From: Methylomicrobium sp051061015
GTDB taxonomy: Bacteria > Pseudomonadota > Gammaproteobacteria > Methylococcales > Methylomonadaceae
DNA length: 64,000 nucleotides
Direction of reading: 5' to 3'
Assembly (NCBI GenBank): GCA_051061015.1
Contig: JBPFEG010000088.1
Location: 124,001 to 188,000 of the forward strand
Shown here: in pieces, positions 9,298 through 18,300 of the stretch
Position numbering within the stretch: the stretch's first letter is position 1
Layout of the letters: the number at the start of each line of letters is the position of its first letter
Translations under genes and position numbers: made by a program
Notes under the pieces: generated by a model
Databases searched by the model: none
The model's input: the letters and a program-made list of their open reading frames with translations, nothing else
What the model was told of the DNA's origin: nothing

Positions 9298-9391
9298 TGG
9301 GATGAATTCATAAGGCTGGACTGCCGATTCAGGATTTTGATTATCGGTTAATGGAATTGATTGTTTAGGGATTTACGTTGGGCCGTTTCCG

Positions 9392-11338
9392 CTATGTTAC
9401 CGAAGGCTTGACGACACGGGAACAAACAGCGCCGATTTCTCGATAAACAGACTCGTGATCTGTTTCGTAACGGCGGGAAAAATGGAACGGCACCAGTTGT
9501 TTGACATCGGCCTGGGTCGCGATCTCGCCGCAGGCTCGCGCAGTCAAATGGCCGGTACGCCCTGCCTGTTTAAGATCGGCTTCCAGAAAAGAAGCTTCGC
9601 AGAAAAATAAGTCGGCATGGTGCGCCAGTACACTCAAGGCTTCACGATTGGCCGCAGTATCGGCCAGATCGGTCGCGTAGACCAGTTTTTCGCCGGGCGT
9701 GACGATAAGTAGACGTTCGCCCAGCTCTCCCGCCTCCCGGATGCTGTTATCGGGCAGCCGGATCATCGCTTTGTTATCGCCCGCCTCGATCCGCCGCTTC
9801 AGCTCGTCAAGCCAGCTGCCGGACTTAAGACCCAAGGATTTGAGCCGATTATTATCGACGTTGAACTTGGGCTTGCTCTCGAACGCATAGGCCTGCACCG
9901 GCGTGCCGTGGTCCAGCGTGACGGTGCGCACGAGGAACGAGGGCGCGTCCACAAGCAGTCCTTCGGAAATCGGAATTTCCGGGAGCTCGGCGCAATCTGG
10001 ATGACCCGCCTGAACCCGAGCCCGCCGCAGCCGATTGCTATGAATTTCCGCAACCTCGAAACGAGGCCCGGTATCTCCGATACGATCCCAAAGCACGCCG
10101 TCGATCATCCCTTTGATATGGCCGATCAATCCCGGCGGTCCGAAAAACCGGCAAATTGGAAAATCGCCGAATCGGGAGCGCAACAGCCACAGGAAACCGC
10201 CGATATGATCGATATGGGCATGGCTAATGAAAACATCGCTGACTTGATGAGCGATACGGGTAGGCAATCGGCCCGAATCCCCGAGGTCGAACAGCAGGCT
10301 GCGTTGCTGCTGTTGCAGCCGCAGATGCAGTAGCGGATCGCCGAAGACCCCATTGATCATCGTGGCGTACAGGCCGCGCAGCCTGGCCGCCGGCCGGGGG
10401 CCGCCGGAATAATCGGGCCTTGGGTACGGCATTGCGTCGGGCGGCGGCAGGAATTGCAAATGACCCGAAGTGAAGGGTGCAGAGGTAACGAGCCGTCCGT
10501 TCTTTTCGCTGCGGGCATCGCGCACCAGCAATGTCCGAGTAATAGCGGCAGCCGGAGGCAGCCGGAGTTGAAGCTCCCGGTCTTGCAGGAGGACGATCTC
10601 GCCGAGGCTGACGGTGCGGCCGGACTCGATAAACGCGCATTGCCGCCCTTCCCAGGCATCCGGAATATCGATCGGCGGAGGCGAACCGATCAATCGCAGA
10701 TCGGCAAGGCTGATTGATATTTCTTCAGCGGTCGTGAGGTAAGTTCGCCATCGCCCGGATCTGTGGTTCGTTCGGGCCTTTTTACCGGGATGGCTGGCCT
10801 CTGGATGGGCATGCACCGGCAATAGGCGGACATTCATCGCTGCCAGTTCACTCAGCAAAGGCGGGATTTTCGACTGACGGATAAGCATCAAAACGGTGTC
10901 GATGTTCAGGAGTTCGACCATCCCGGCCAGCAACTCCGAACCTGCAATTCCCCGGACGACGCCCGGAGCATCAATCAGCATCAAGCCCTGCGGAGCCCTC
11001 TGGATTAACTTGTGCACAGCCGATAGCAGCGGCAGACGAAAACGGCCGGCATCCAGCGTGCAGAGCGCTTCAAATGCCAGCACTTGCCAACCGGACCCCT
11101 GCCACTGCCCCAGGGAAACGGTGCCGGGCAGACCGAAACCGGGCGAGCCGGGATCCGCACTGATGCAGAAAATCGTCAAGCCCCTTTGACTCAGTTCGTC
11201 CCCGAGCGCAGCAGTCAGGCTGGATTTGCCGATACCGGCCTCGCCATACAATAAAATCCTTCGCCCGCCCATCAACAACTGCCTGGCGAGAGTTGCAGGG
11301 CAATAAGGCAATATCGGTAAAGATGCTGGGTCGATCAT
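9392..11338 (-). CDS. Fusion of Clp1-type P-loop kinase-like domain and RNase Z-like MBL domain
   Basis: A 648-residue cytoplasmic two-domain protein. Residues 1-250 carry a P-loop (GEAGIGKSS, 32-40), then DPGSPGFGLPGTVSLG (62-77) and IDAPGVVRGIAG (122-133). This series matches the Clp1/Grc3 polynucleotide 5'-kinase family. Residues 320-648 form a metallo-beta-lactamase domain with the zinc motif HAHIDHIGG (373-381), a YATDLADT segment, GHLTA and a terminal PFHFSRRY. The last two match the HxT and HFSxRY motifs of tRNase Z. The likely role is RNA end processing or repair, which is an inference from both halves. I do not recognise this fusion as a standard named enzyme. The start at 11338 is an ATG. 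The neighbour downstream is the pentapeptide-repeat protein. Confidence 0.82.
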   Translation of the reverse strand: MIDPASLPILPYCPATLARQLLMGGRRILLYGEAGIGKSSLTAALGDELSQRGLTIFCISADPGSPGFGLPGTVSLGQWQGSGWQVLAFEALCTLDAGRFRLPLLSAVHKLIQRAPQGLMLIDAPGVVRGIAGSELLAGMVELLNIDTVLMLIRQSKIPPLLSELAAMNVRLLPVHAHPEASHPGKKARTNHRSGRWRTYLTTAEEISISLADLRLIGSPPPIDIPDAWEGRQCAFIESGRTVSLGEIVLLQDRELQLRLPPAAAITRTLLVRDARSEKNGRLVTSAPFTSGHLQFLPPPDAMPYPRPDYSGGPRPAARLRGLYATMINGVFGDPLLHLRLQQQQRSLLFDLGDSGRLPTRIAHQVSDVFISHAHIDHIGGFLWLLRSRFGDFPICRFFGPPGLIGHIKGMIDGVLWDRIGDTGPRFEVAEIHSNRLRRARVQAGHPDCAELPEIPISEGLLVDAPSFLVRTVTLDHGTPVQAYAFESKPKFNVDNNRLKSLGLKSGSWLDELKRRIEAGDNKAMIRLPDNSIREAGELGERLLIVTPGEKLVYATDLADTAANREALSVLAHHADLFFCEASFLEADLKQAGRTGHLTARACGEIATQADVKQLVPFHFSRRYETDHESVYREIGAVCSRVVKPSVT

Positions 11339-11738
11339 GAAAGCGCTCCTGGCAATTAAGACACCCGATATCGCGTATCGACTCCACTTGCCTCGAATAT
11401 GCTGAGCGCCTGCTCATTCCAAACCCCAAGCGCATTTTCAAATCAACGGTTACCCGTCTTTAATCGGATCGACAAATGGCGAACAAAAGTAAGGACGTTT
11501 TACCTTTCTGAACCGCCTGTATTCGAATGTCTCCTCCCGGCATACCAGAAAAATGACCATTAGCGCGTGGAATTATCTTTTTTTTCGCTTAAATACGGAA
11601 AAACCCGCTCAATCTACTATTTTATAAACTATGCTAACTGAAACTTTGACTGATCTATTCGGCGCAGGTCATTTCTTTGCTGCACCAGCTAAGCGACATC
11701 ATCCTGATCATGCTATTTGATTCTATCGGAGAACAGTA
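11339..11738. other. Intergenic region between divergent genes
   Basis: This 400-base stretch separates the divergently transcribed Clp1/MBL and GGDEF-EAL genes and must hold both promoters. It becomes AT-rich after 11570 (runs of T and the palindromic-looking ATTTTATAAACTAT). I see no convincing consensus promoter, RNA gene or repeat. Confidence 0.4.
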
Positions 11739-14162
11739 TTGAGTTTTTGGAATTACGAAGCTTTGGTGTATGTCATCCTGGTCACTGGCATGGTTTTTTT
11801 CCTGCTGTGCATCATCTTTACCCTGCCAAAGTACAATACGACATGGAAATTCGCGGCCCATCTGTCGCTGCTGGCTTCATTCAGCATTGTTTACGGAATG
11901 GCGGAATTTATCGAAATGCAGAGAATGAAGAGCCCGACCGTGTGGCTGACTTGGCTCAGCTGCGTTTTAACGTTAGCCTCTTATCTGCCGTTGCTGGAAT
12001 TTATTCGCCGCACCTGGAACGATAGATTCCGCTCGCTCCGCTTGCCTGTGGTCCCGTTATTCGGCACCTTGGGACTGGTAATGGGCGGATTGGAGATCAA
12101 TCCATGGATTCCTGCTGATCGGCTAATGGAAAATTTGCGTCTATTTGTCGGGGTCGTGGCCACCGTTTTTTCGGGCATTGCATTGTTCTCCCTGATACGC
12201 CACATGATCAAAAAAGATGGAACCGGCTCCAACGTACTCGGGCTTCTGATCATCGGACTGGTATTCATGTGCTATGCATCTTCTTCCTTAATCCAGTACC
12301 AACCGCTGAACCTGTCACTCCTGTTTCCAAGTGAGGAACAAATTTTTTCCTCGCTTGATCTTTCCGTACAGTCTTTCCGGACGGCATGCGCTGTGATGGC
12401 ATCCTTAGGAATTCTCGCGCTAATACTCCAGGCCGGAGAAAACAGCCCAATAGATGCCATCGCTTTCGAGTGGTCACAAAAGGCGATAGTGATCACCGAC
12501 GCCAATCATGTCATTTTGCGGATCAATAAAGCCTTCACCGATTCCACCGGCTTCACACCGGAGGATGTGGTGGGCCAAAACATCAGTTTATTGAATTCAG
12601 GACGCCATGAGGACGGCTTTTATGAAGCAGTGCATGAAAGTGTGAATCGGGACGGAAACTGGCAAGGGGAAATCTGGGAGAGATGCAAAAACGGCGAACT
12701 TTATCTCTCCTGGTTATTCATCACGGCGGTAAAGGATTTTACCGGGATGATCCTTTATTACGTCGGCATGCGCATCGACATCACCGATCGCAAAGCGCGG
12801 GAAGAGGAAATCACCCGTCTGGCCTTCTATGATCCGCTTACTAAACTTCCCAACCGTCTGCTGCTGAGGAACAGGCTGAAGCACTGCATTGATGTCGAAA
12901 AACGTTCGGGACAAACTCTGGCTTTATTGATGTTAGACCTGGATCGTTTCAAAGCGGTCAATGACAGACTGGGGCATATGGCTGGCGATGAATTATTGCA
13001 ACAAGTCGCTGAAAGGATCACGAAGCGGTTACGCACCGCAGACATGGTGGCGCGTTTGGGCGGCGATGAATTTATCGTGTTGCTGGAGAATCTCAGTCAT
13101 CCGCAGGATGCCTCCCGGGTGGCCGAAGAAATCATTAAAGAATTAAGCAAACCCTTTACACTGAGTCAAAACCACGACGTCTGGATTGGCGCCAGCATAG
13201 GCATCAGTCTTTATCAGCAACATGGTGACAGCCTTGAAATATTAATGGATCACGCTGATAAAGCATTGTATCAGGCAAAAGACCAAGGGCGCGGCTGCTT
13301 TGCTTATTTTTCTGAAGACCTGACGAGTGCAGCTCGGGAACGCATTGAATTGGAAACCCGGTTGCGCCGTGCAATTGAGCAACAGGAACTGCGCATGTAC
13401 TATCAACCACAGATCGATATTGCCAGCGGGCTTATTGTCGGCGCCGAGGCCTTGGTACGCTGGCAAGCCACAAGCGAAGACCTCATTCCGCCTTCCCGCT
13501 TTATCCCCATTGCCGAAGAAACCGCCCTGATTGAAGAAATTGGCGCATGGGTGCTGAGAGAAACTTGTAATCAGGGTTATTACTGGCTGGTTTGCGGATT
13601 AACGCCAGTCACCTTGGCCGTTAATATTTCCCCCTACCAGTTAAAGCGTTGCGACATTAATGCCTTGGTTTCAAAGGTGCTGACCGAAACCGGCTTTCCT
13701 TCTCAGCTATTGGAATTAGAGATAACTGAAAGCGGAATCATGGATAATCAGGAAAACGCGACAGAAATCCTGAACAACCTGCGCAGTCAGGGCATTCGAC
13801 TGGCCATTGACGATTTCGGCACCGGCTATTCCTCGCTGGCCTACCTAAAAAGTTTCCCGCTGAATGTGCTGAAAATCGACAAGCGGTTTATCGATGACAT
13901 ACCCCATAGCAAAGATGGGATGGAAATCGCCGCCACCATTATCGCCATGGGTCATACGCTGGGTTTAAAAGTTCTGGCCGAAGGAGTAGAAACGCCGGAA
14001 CAACTGGCATTCTTGCGGGAACATCACTGCGATACCTATCAAGGCTATATCAAAAGCACCCCGTTACCCGCAAAAGATTTTGCCGATTTATTACGCAAGC
14101 AAATGGATTACGTTGCTCGTCAAGAGCGTCCAATTTATCAATATACTGACTACTTTGCCTGA
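11739..14162 (+). CDS. Membrane PAS-GGDEF-EAL cyclic di-GMP enzyme
   Basis: An 807-residue protein. Residues 1-235 hold about seven transmembrane segments. A PAS domain follows (about 240-360, WSQKAIVITDANHVILRINK). Next is a GGDEF domain with an intact GGDEF at 441-445, and an EAL domain with EAL at 570-572. In the EAL half the catalytic-site motifs LELEITESG, IDDFGTGYSSL and LKVLAEGVET are all present, so phosphodiesterase activity is likely, and cyclase activity is also possible. The start is a TTG preceded by GGAGAACAGTA; no ATG nearby fits the first membrane span better. The protein probably senses a membrane or redox signal through its N-terminus. Confidence 0.9.
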   Translation: MSFWNYEALVYVILVTGMVFFLLCIIFTLPKYNTTWKFAAHLSLLASFSIVYGMAEFIEMQRMKSPTVWLTWLSCVLTLASYLPLLEFIRRTWNDRFRSLRLPVVPLFGTLGLVMGGLEINPWIPADRLMENLRLFVGVVATVFSGIALFSLIRHMIKKDGTGSNVLGLLIIGLVFMCYASSSLIQYQPLNLSLLFPSEEQIFSSLDLSVQSFRTACAVMASLGILALILQAGENSPIDAIAFEWSQKAIVITDANHVILRINKAFTDSTGFTPEDVVGQNISLLNSGRHEDGFYEAVHESVNRDGNWQGEIWERCKNGELYLSWLFITAVKDFTGMILYYVGMRIDITDRKAREEEITRLAFYDPLTKLPNRLLLRNRLKHCIDVEKRSGQTLALLMLDLDRFKAVNDRLGHMAGDELLQQVAERITKRLRTADMVARLGGDEFIVLLENLSHPQDASRVAEEIIKELSKPFTLSQNHDVWIGASIGISLYQQHGDSLEILMDHADKALYQAKDQGRGCFAYFSEDLTSAARERIELETRLRRAIEQQELRMYYQPQIDIASGLIVGAEALVRWQATSEDLIPPSRFIPIAEETALIEEIGAWVLRETCNQGYYWLVCGLTPVTLAVNISPYQLKRCDINALVSKVLTETGFPSQLLELEITESGIMDNQENATEILNNLRSQGIRLAIDDFGTGYSSLAYLKSFPLNVLKIDKRFIDDIPHSKDGMEIAATIIAMGHTLGLKVLAEGVETPEQLAFLREHHCDTYQGYIKSTPLPAKDFADLLRKQMDYVARQERPIYQYTDYFA

Positions 14163-14234
14163 GAAGCTGTAAAGGGACTTTTCTCATGGCCCGCAGTCGG
14201 TCCATAAGGCGGGGTAAGGTGATGGTAGAGTGTC

Positions 14235-14262
14235 CTTCTAAGCTGCCTGTGTGGTAGCTGAC
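14235..14262 (-). repeat. Solitary sequence similar to a type I-F CRISPR repeat
   Basis: Read on the minus strand this 28-mer shares its second half (ACAGGCAGCTTAGAA) with type I-F CRISPR repeats and shows partial matches in the first half. The stem is imperfect (CTACC against GGCAG). No second copy is visible at about 60-base spacing on either side, and no cas gene is in the window. It could be a decayed remnant or chance. It lies just outside the left end of the mobile island. Confidence 0.25.
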
Positions 14263-14546
14263 GCCAGCCGAGCATTGCAATGGCTACATTAAACCGGATA
14301 CGCCATCTAAAATAACCTGAAAATAGAACGGGGGCCGAAAATTTTGGCTATGTCACCGTTAATTATTGAAAATTACCTATAAGCTGTTAATCAGCTTTCA
14401 ATTTTTTCCAGTTTCAGCGTTGGTATTGCCCGCAATTACATCTATTCTGTTTTATAAAAAAACAATAAGATAGAAATTTATGCAGGTAAATCTGGACGCT
14501 GTTTTTTAAAAAGAACGGGTAAAATTTGAATGCTGATAAACATTAT

Positions 14547-14690
14547 AAATACCGCCAAGAGTGACGGTATTGGATGATACAACTTGGGGAACGCTTGAGA
14601 CAATAAAAAACCCGCTAAGCCTTTTAACTTGCGGGTTTCTGAGAATGCTTGGGACTACCTGAAACAGTAATTTGGCGAGGGAGACAATCG
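14547..14690. mobile_element. Remnant of a second integrase-side attachment end
   Basis: This stretch is a diverged copy of the right island end at 30960-31100, with the same parts in the same order: an ATACCGCC octamer (14548-14555), GACGGTAT (14563-14570), a GACAATAAAAAACCCGC terminator arm (from 14599), GCGGGTTT (14631-14638) and, 35 bases on, TGGCGAGGGAGACAATCGAAC, which looks like a decayed tRNA 3' end in reverse. Spacings agree with the right end to within one or two bases. It is best read as the scar of an earlier related element that sat in tandem with the present one. Confidence 0.55.
14605..14639. terminator. Rho-independent terminator (left att copy)
   Basis: AAAAAACCCGC and GCGGGTTT enclose a 15-base loop, giving a five-pair GC stem flanked by A and T runs. 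It is the counterpart of the terminator at 31015-31050. Confidence 0.6.
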
Positions 14691-14744
14691 AACAATTCTC
14701 TGAAAGCCTTGTATTTAAAGGGTTTGTGACCCGTGTATTTTTAT

Positions 14745-14766
14745 ATATACCGTCATTTATACCGTC
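14745..14766. repeat. Integrase arm-type repeat, left end
   Basis: This 22-mer consists of two ATACCGTC octamers in direct orientation separated by ATTT, preceded by AT. It is identical to 30946-30967, 16.2 kb away in the same orientation. The placement at both island ends fits arm-type binding sites of the integrase. Confidence 0.7.
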
Positions 14767-14878
14767 AGGCTATTAATCCTTCCCTATTTTATCCATTGCT
14801 AGGGATGTAATTTATAGCTAAAACAGCTCATTACGTCGATGGGAAAACGCCCCATTAACCGTTTTGTAAAACATAAGT

Positions 14879-15000
14879 GTATATATGGTGTGTAGAACTT
14901 GGGGCTTTTGGGGCAAATCGTTGTAAGCCTTGTGTGACGCGGCTTTCAGCCGAAATGCGTTTGGGGCATTCGTGGGGCAGCGCCCCAAACTTTTTGGGGC
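14879..15000 (+). repeat. 122-bp GGGGC-rich island repeat, copy 1
   Basis: It begins GTATATATGGTGTGTAGAAC and contains several GGGGC units. Near its end is an inverted pair, GTTTGGGGC and GCCCCAAAC, followed by TTTTTGGGGC. Copy 2 at 23598-23719 is nearly identical and in the same orientation; copy 3 at 29426-29568 is inverted and more diverged. An open frame across it is an artefact of the repeat. It could be a replication or partition site, or a mobile palindromic repeat. Confidence 0.75.
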
Positions 15001-15018
15001 GCTTAATGGTTTTGGCAT

Positions 15019-15048
15019 AAAAAACCGGCTCAGGGCCGGTTTTGCTTT
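15019..15048. terminator. Rho-independent terminator beyond the cargo gene
   Basis: AAAAACCGGC-TCAGG-GCCGGTTTTGCTTTT forms a strong stem flanked by A and T runs, so it can act on either strand. It lies 310 bases beyond the stop of the giant minus-strand gene. The remaining sequence between the two (15049-15359) shows only a short GAACTC/GAGTTC inverted repeat and no gene that I can support. Confidence 0.7.
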
Positions 15049-15359
15049 TGGGTTTCCGCTCGCCAATAGTCGGTATACGATGAACTCCCGGCTTTGAGTT
15101 CTGCTAAAAACTGCACGTGCAAAATTGGAGCTGAACTCATTGAATGTAATTTCGAAAATATCCAAGAGCATCCAAGAAAGAATAATATCTTGGACATTTT
15201 AACGACGCCATTCATATTAATACGATGGCTGTCTAAATACTGAGAAGTCTCCTTCCCCCAAAAAAAATTTATATAGTATGACCAGTTTGAGGTGCTGATG
15301 ATGTCTAATATATTTACTGTTAAACAGCCAAATACTTTTAATCCTGATCAAAATAATAG

Positions 15360-18300
15360 TTAACCAAGTGGAATTTCATAGTAAGTTCGACGCTCACCTT
15401 TTTTATCACTGGGCCATACCGCCCAACCTTCCCAGGCGCCTCCGCTCTTATGCATACAGCGGGTATGAACCGTAATATGAGAACGGTTCGGAGCTATTTC
15501 CAGCAAGTTATATAGCCTCGGTGTCGATTCAGGCCGATCTGAAGCAACCGTACCGAATGATCCCGCGCCAGCAGTATAGAGCTTACGTGGATAGGTGTAA
15601 CGGATGATATCTGTTCTGTTTTCATGCACATGACCATGCAAACAAAGCGTAATGTTGGATGTTAGTAATCGCTCGATAAACGCATCTTGATAGATTTTAT
15701 CATTACCTGTTGGGGGGTGGTGCCATACAGCAATGCGCAGCAATCCCTCTTTTGTAATCAGGCCTCTATCCCCTGCCGCATCCTCAATCTGTTTATCAGC
15801 CCGTGCTAATATACGTGCCAGCGCACCTGGATGAATGCCAGAGCGATCTTTAAAATACTCGTCAATTTCCCAAGCTGAGTTCAACCCGACAAATTGAATA
15901 CGATCCCTCTCCGCCAGGAGGCTAAATCCTTGGTTTTCTGGCTCTAATGGATACATTTGATGCGTGCGCTCGTTAAAGAATCTGGCAAAGTTCTCGAAGC
16001 GTTTACCATAACTGGCATCATTGCGAATAAGAAAGCCATTACCTTCTTTACGCCAGCTTCCTGTCGGCAATGTTGTTGCATCCACTTTACGAGCTTGCAC
16101 CCAATCATACACCTCCGTGTCCCAGCAAAGATCATGATTGCCCGGCACAATAAGGGTACGTTCCGGTGAAAGTCCGAAACTTTCCATCAGTTTCTCCAAA
16201 AAACGATGCACACGCTCGAACTCACTAGGCAATCCACGTTGAGTCAGGTCACCCGATATCACCAGATAATCTAGTTCCGAGAAGCCCAACTCACCTTCGG
16301 GATCGCGAATATCCTGGGCCAGTGGTTGAAACATCTCAATGGGATCGACTTTCGCACCAAAATGCAGATCGCTCAAGTGCAGAATGCGCACTGGCCGCTT
16401 CGGTGTGCTAATCACGACCTCCGATGCCTCCCCAGCTTTAATTACCTCCTGTTCAGTCGGTTTTCTAAGTAACGCCTCCGCCGCCTTACGTACGCCTTTC
16501 GCTACTGCCAGCAAGCCTTCATCCTGATTGGGCCAAGTGACAATAGGTTTGCCATCTTTGGGTAGTGCCTGTAATTGAGCAAGATTAGATGATGTCCAAT
16601 CTATGGGCCGTAACACCACCGGTATCACAGTCGTTTCCCCGGCTTTACGTCGTTTGAGAGCCCTATCAGCTTCCTTGCGGCAGTAAGATGAATTCATGAA
16701 GTCAGCGCTAATTAGAAGCAGTACGATCTGTGCCCTGTCTAAACGGGCATCAATTGCGCTTTCCCAATCATCCCCCGGACCAATATGTCGGTCGTCCCAC
16801 AGTTCCACCACCCCTTCATGCTTCAAAACGCTCAAATGCTTAGAAAGCTCAGTTCGTAGACCATCATCCGCGTGCGAATAAGACACAAAAATACGCACCC
16901 TTCCAATCGCCCGCTTGGCATCAGTGGCGGCCCGTTTAAGACCATTTTCAATGTCTGTTTTCAAGGCAATCAATGCGCTATCAACACCAGGGCTCACTTT
17001 ACGGCTACGTAACACCGCCCCATCTACTTCAGTAGCGTGCCCTAAGGGGCAAGAAATTGAGTTTCTATCTGCTTCGATCACTTTACGCACATCGTCTTCG
17101 GCAAACAAATGACCACAATCCATGCAGGCGATCTGAACCGCTTCGGTCACATTTACACCGTTTTTCTGTAAAAAATCCTCGACAAATCGGCGGAAGAGTT
17201 GCTTAGTCTCCAAGCTGGCTTGTGCAGAAAAAAAGATATCGAGATGCCCACGCCCACTGTTTTGCGCTTTGCGTCGTAGTCCACAAAGACCATTTTCGGC
17301 ATGCTCAAATTCAGCGCGCCCCGACGATATACGTACACGTCCGAATCGTTGCGACAACGCGGCTTGAGCTATGAGCCCGGCATATAAATTATCGATAGGT
17401 CCAGTAAAATCATAATAAAGCGAAATGCTGTCGGCGCCGACCACCGGTCCCTCTTCATCGATCGGGAACAGTGAGGGAAAGATCAACACTCCCGGTTGCC
17501 TTAAGCAAATACCACGTTCTATCAAAAGTTGTATCACGCACTCGAGGACAACGCGCTCACGTGAAGGCAATAAACGTTCGTAACGGGGAATTCTTGGAAA
17601 TTCAGCATCGGAGTGGGCAATATCTCGCTCATCCAGAATCGGGATGCCGCGCGTCCGTAAATTTTCTTTTGCAGCATAGACTAGTGAACCCGCATATCGC
17701 TCGATTTCTCCAAGCTGAAGAATAAGCACGCGCTCGCCTGAGGCAAGGCGAGTATCGGCCACCACGCCCTGACGAGCCAGTTGATCAACCACCTGATCGA
17801 CAGCTTTAGTATCAAACTCATCAGGATCGGCCCGCTTAATCGTCTCACGCAAGTCAGTTAAGGCCAATGTTACCTCACCTTGTTGCTGCAGGCGGTCTAC
17901 CTCATCCACTACACGCTGGAACAGTACCGGTCGTCGAGTTTCCGCCAACGCATACCAGTCGATGCGACTGGACAATTCTTTACGCAAATTGTCTATGCCG
18001 AATTCCGTCTTTGCGCTTGTAGGCAAAAACGCCACTGCATCACAATCAGTAAGCAGTTTTTCCACTGCAACACAATCGATATTGGCTCCTCCATCGTCCA
18101 ACTTGCTACCCACTAGAAGCTTAGTAGTCGAGATCGTCTTGCGCTGGCTTTCCAGGCGGGCGTTCCATTCACGCACATCGTCAAAGGCACTATAGCCCCT
18201 AGTCGGGTCGAGTAGCATTAAGGCCAGTTCCGTATCGTGGATAAAAAGTTGATGGATCAGTCGATATTCTTCTTGCCCACCCAAATCCCATAACACCACT

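Noticed and set aside
14673..14735. A functional tRNA at the left island end
   Set aside because: Only the 3' part resembles a tRNA; the T-arm does not pair and there is no anticodon arm.
14818..15171. 117-codon minus-strand frame
   Set aside because: It runs through repeat copy 1, and the same peptide pieces recur at 23465-23779 only because of copy 2.
15298..15363. 21-codon plus-strand ORF with GAGGTG before the ATG
   Set aside because: Too short to support, and it overlaps the end of the giant gene.
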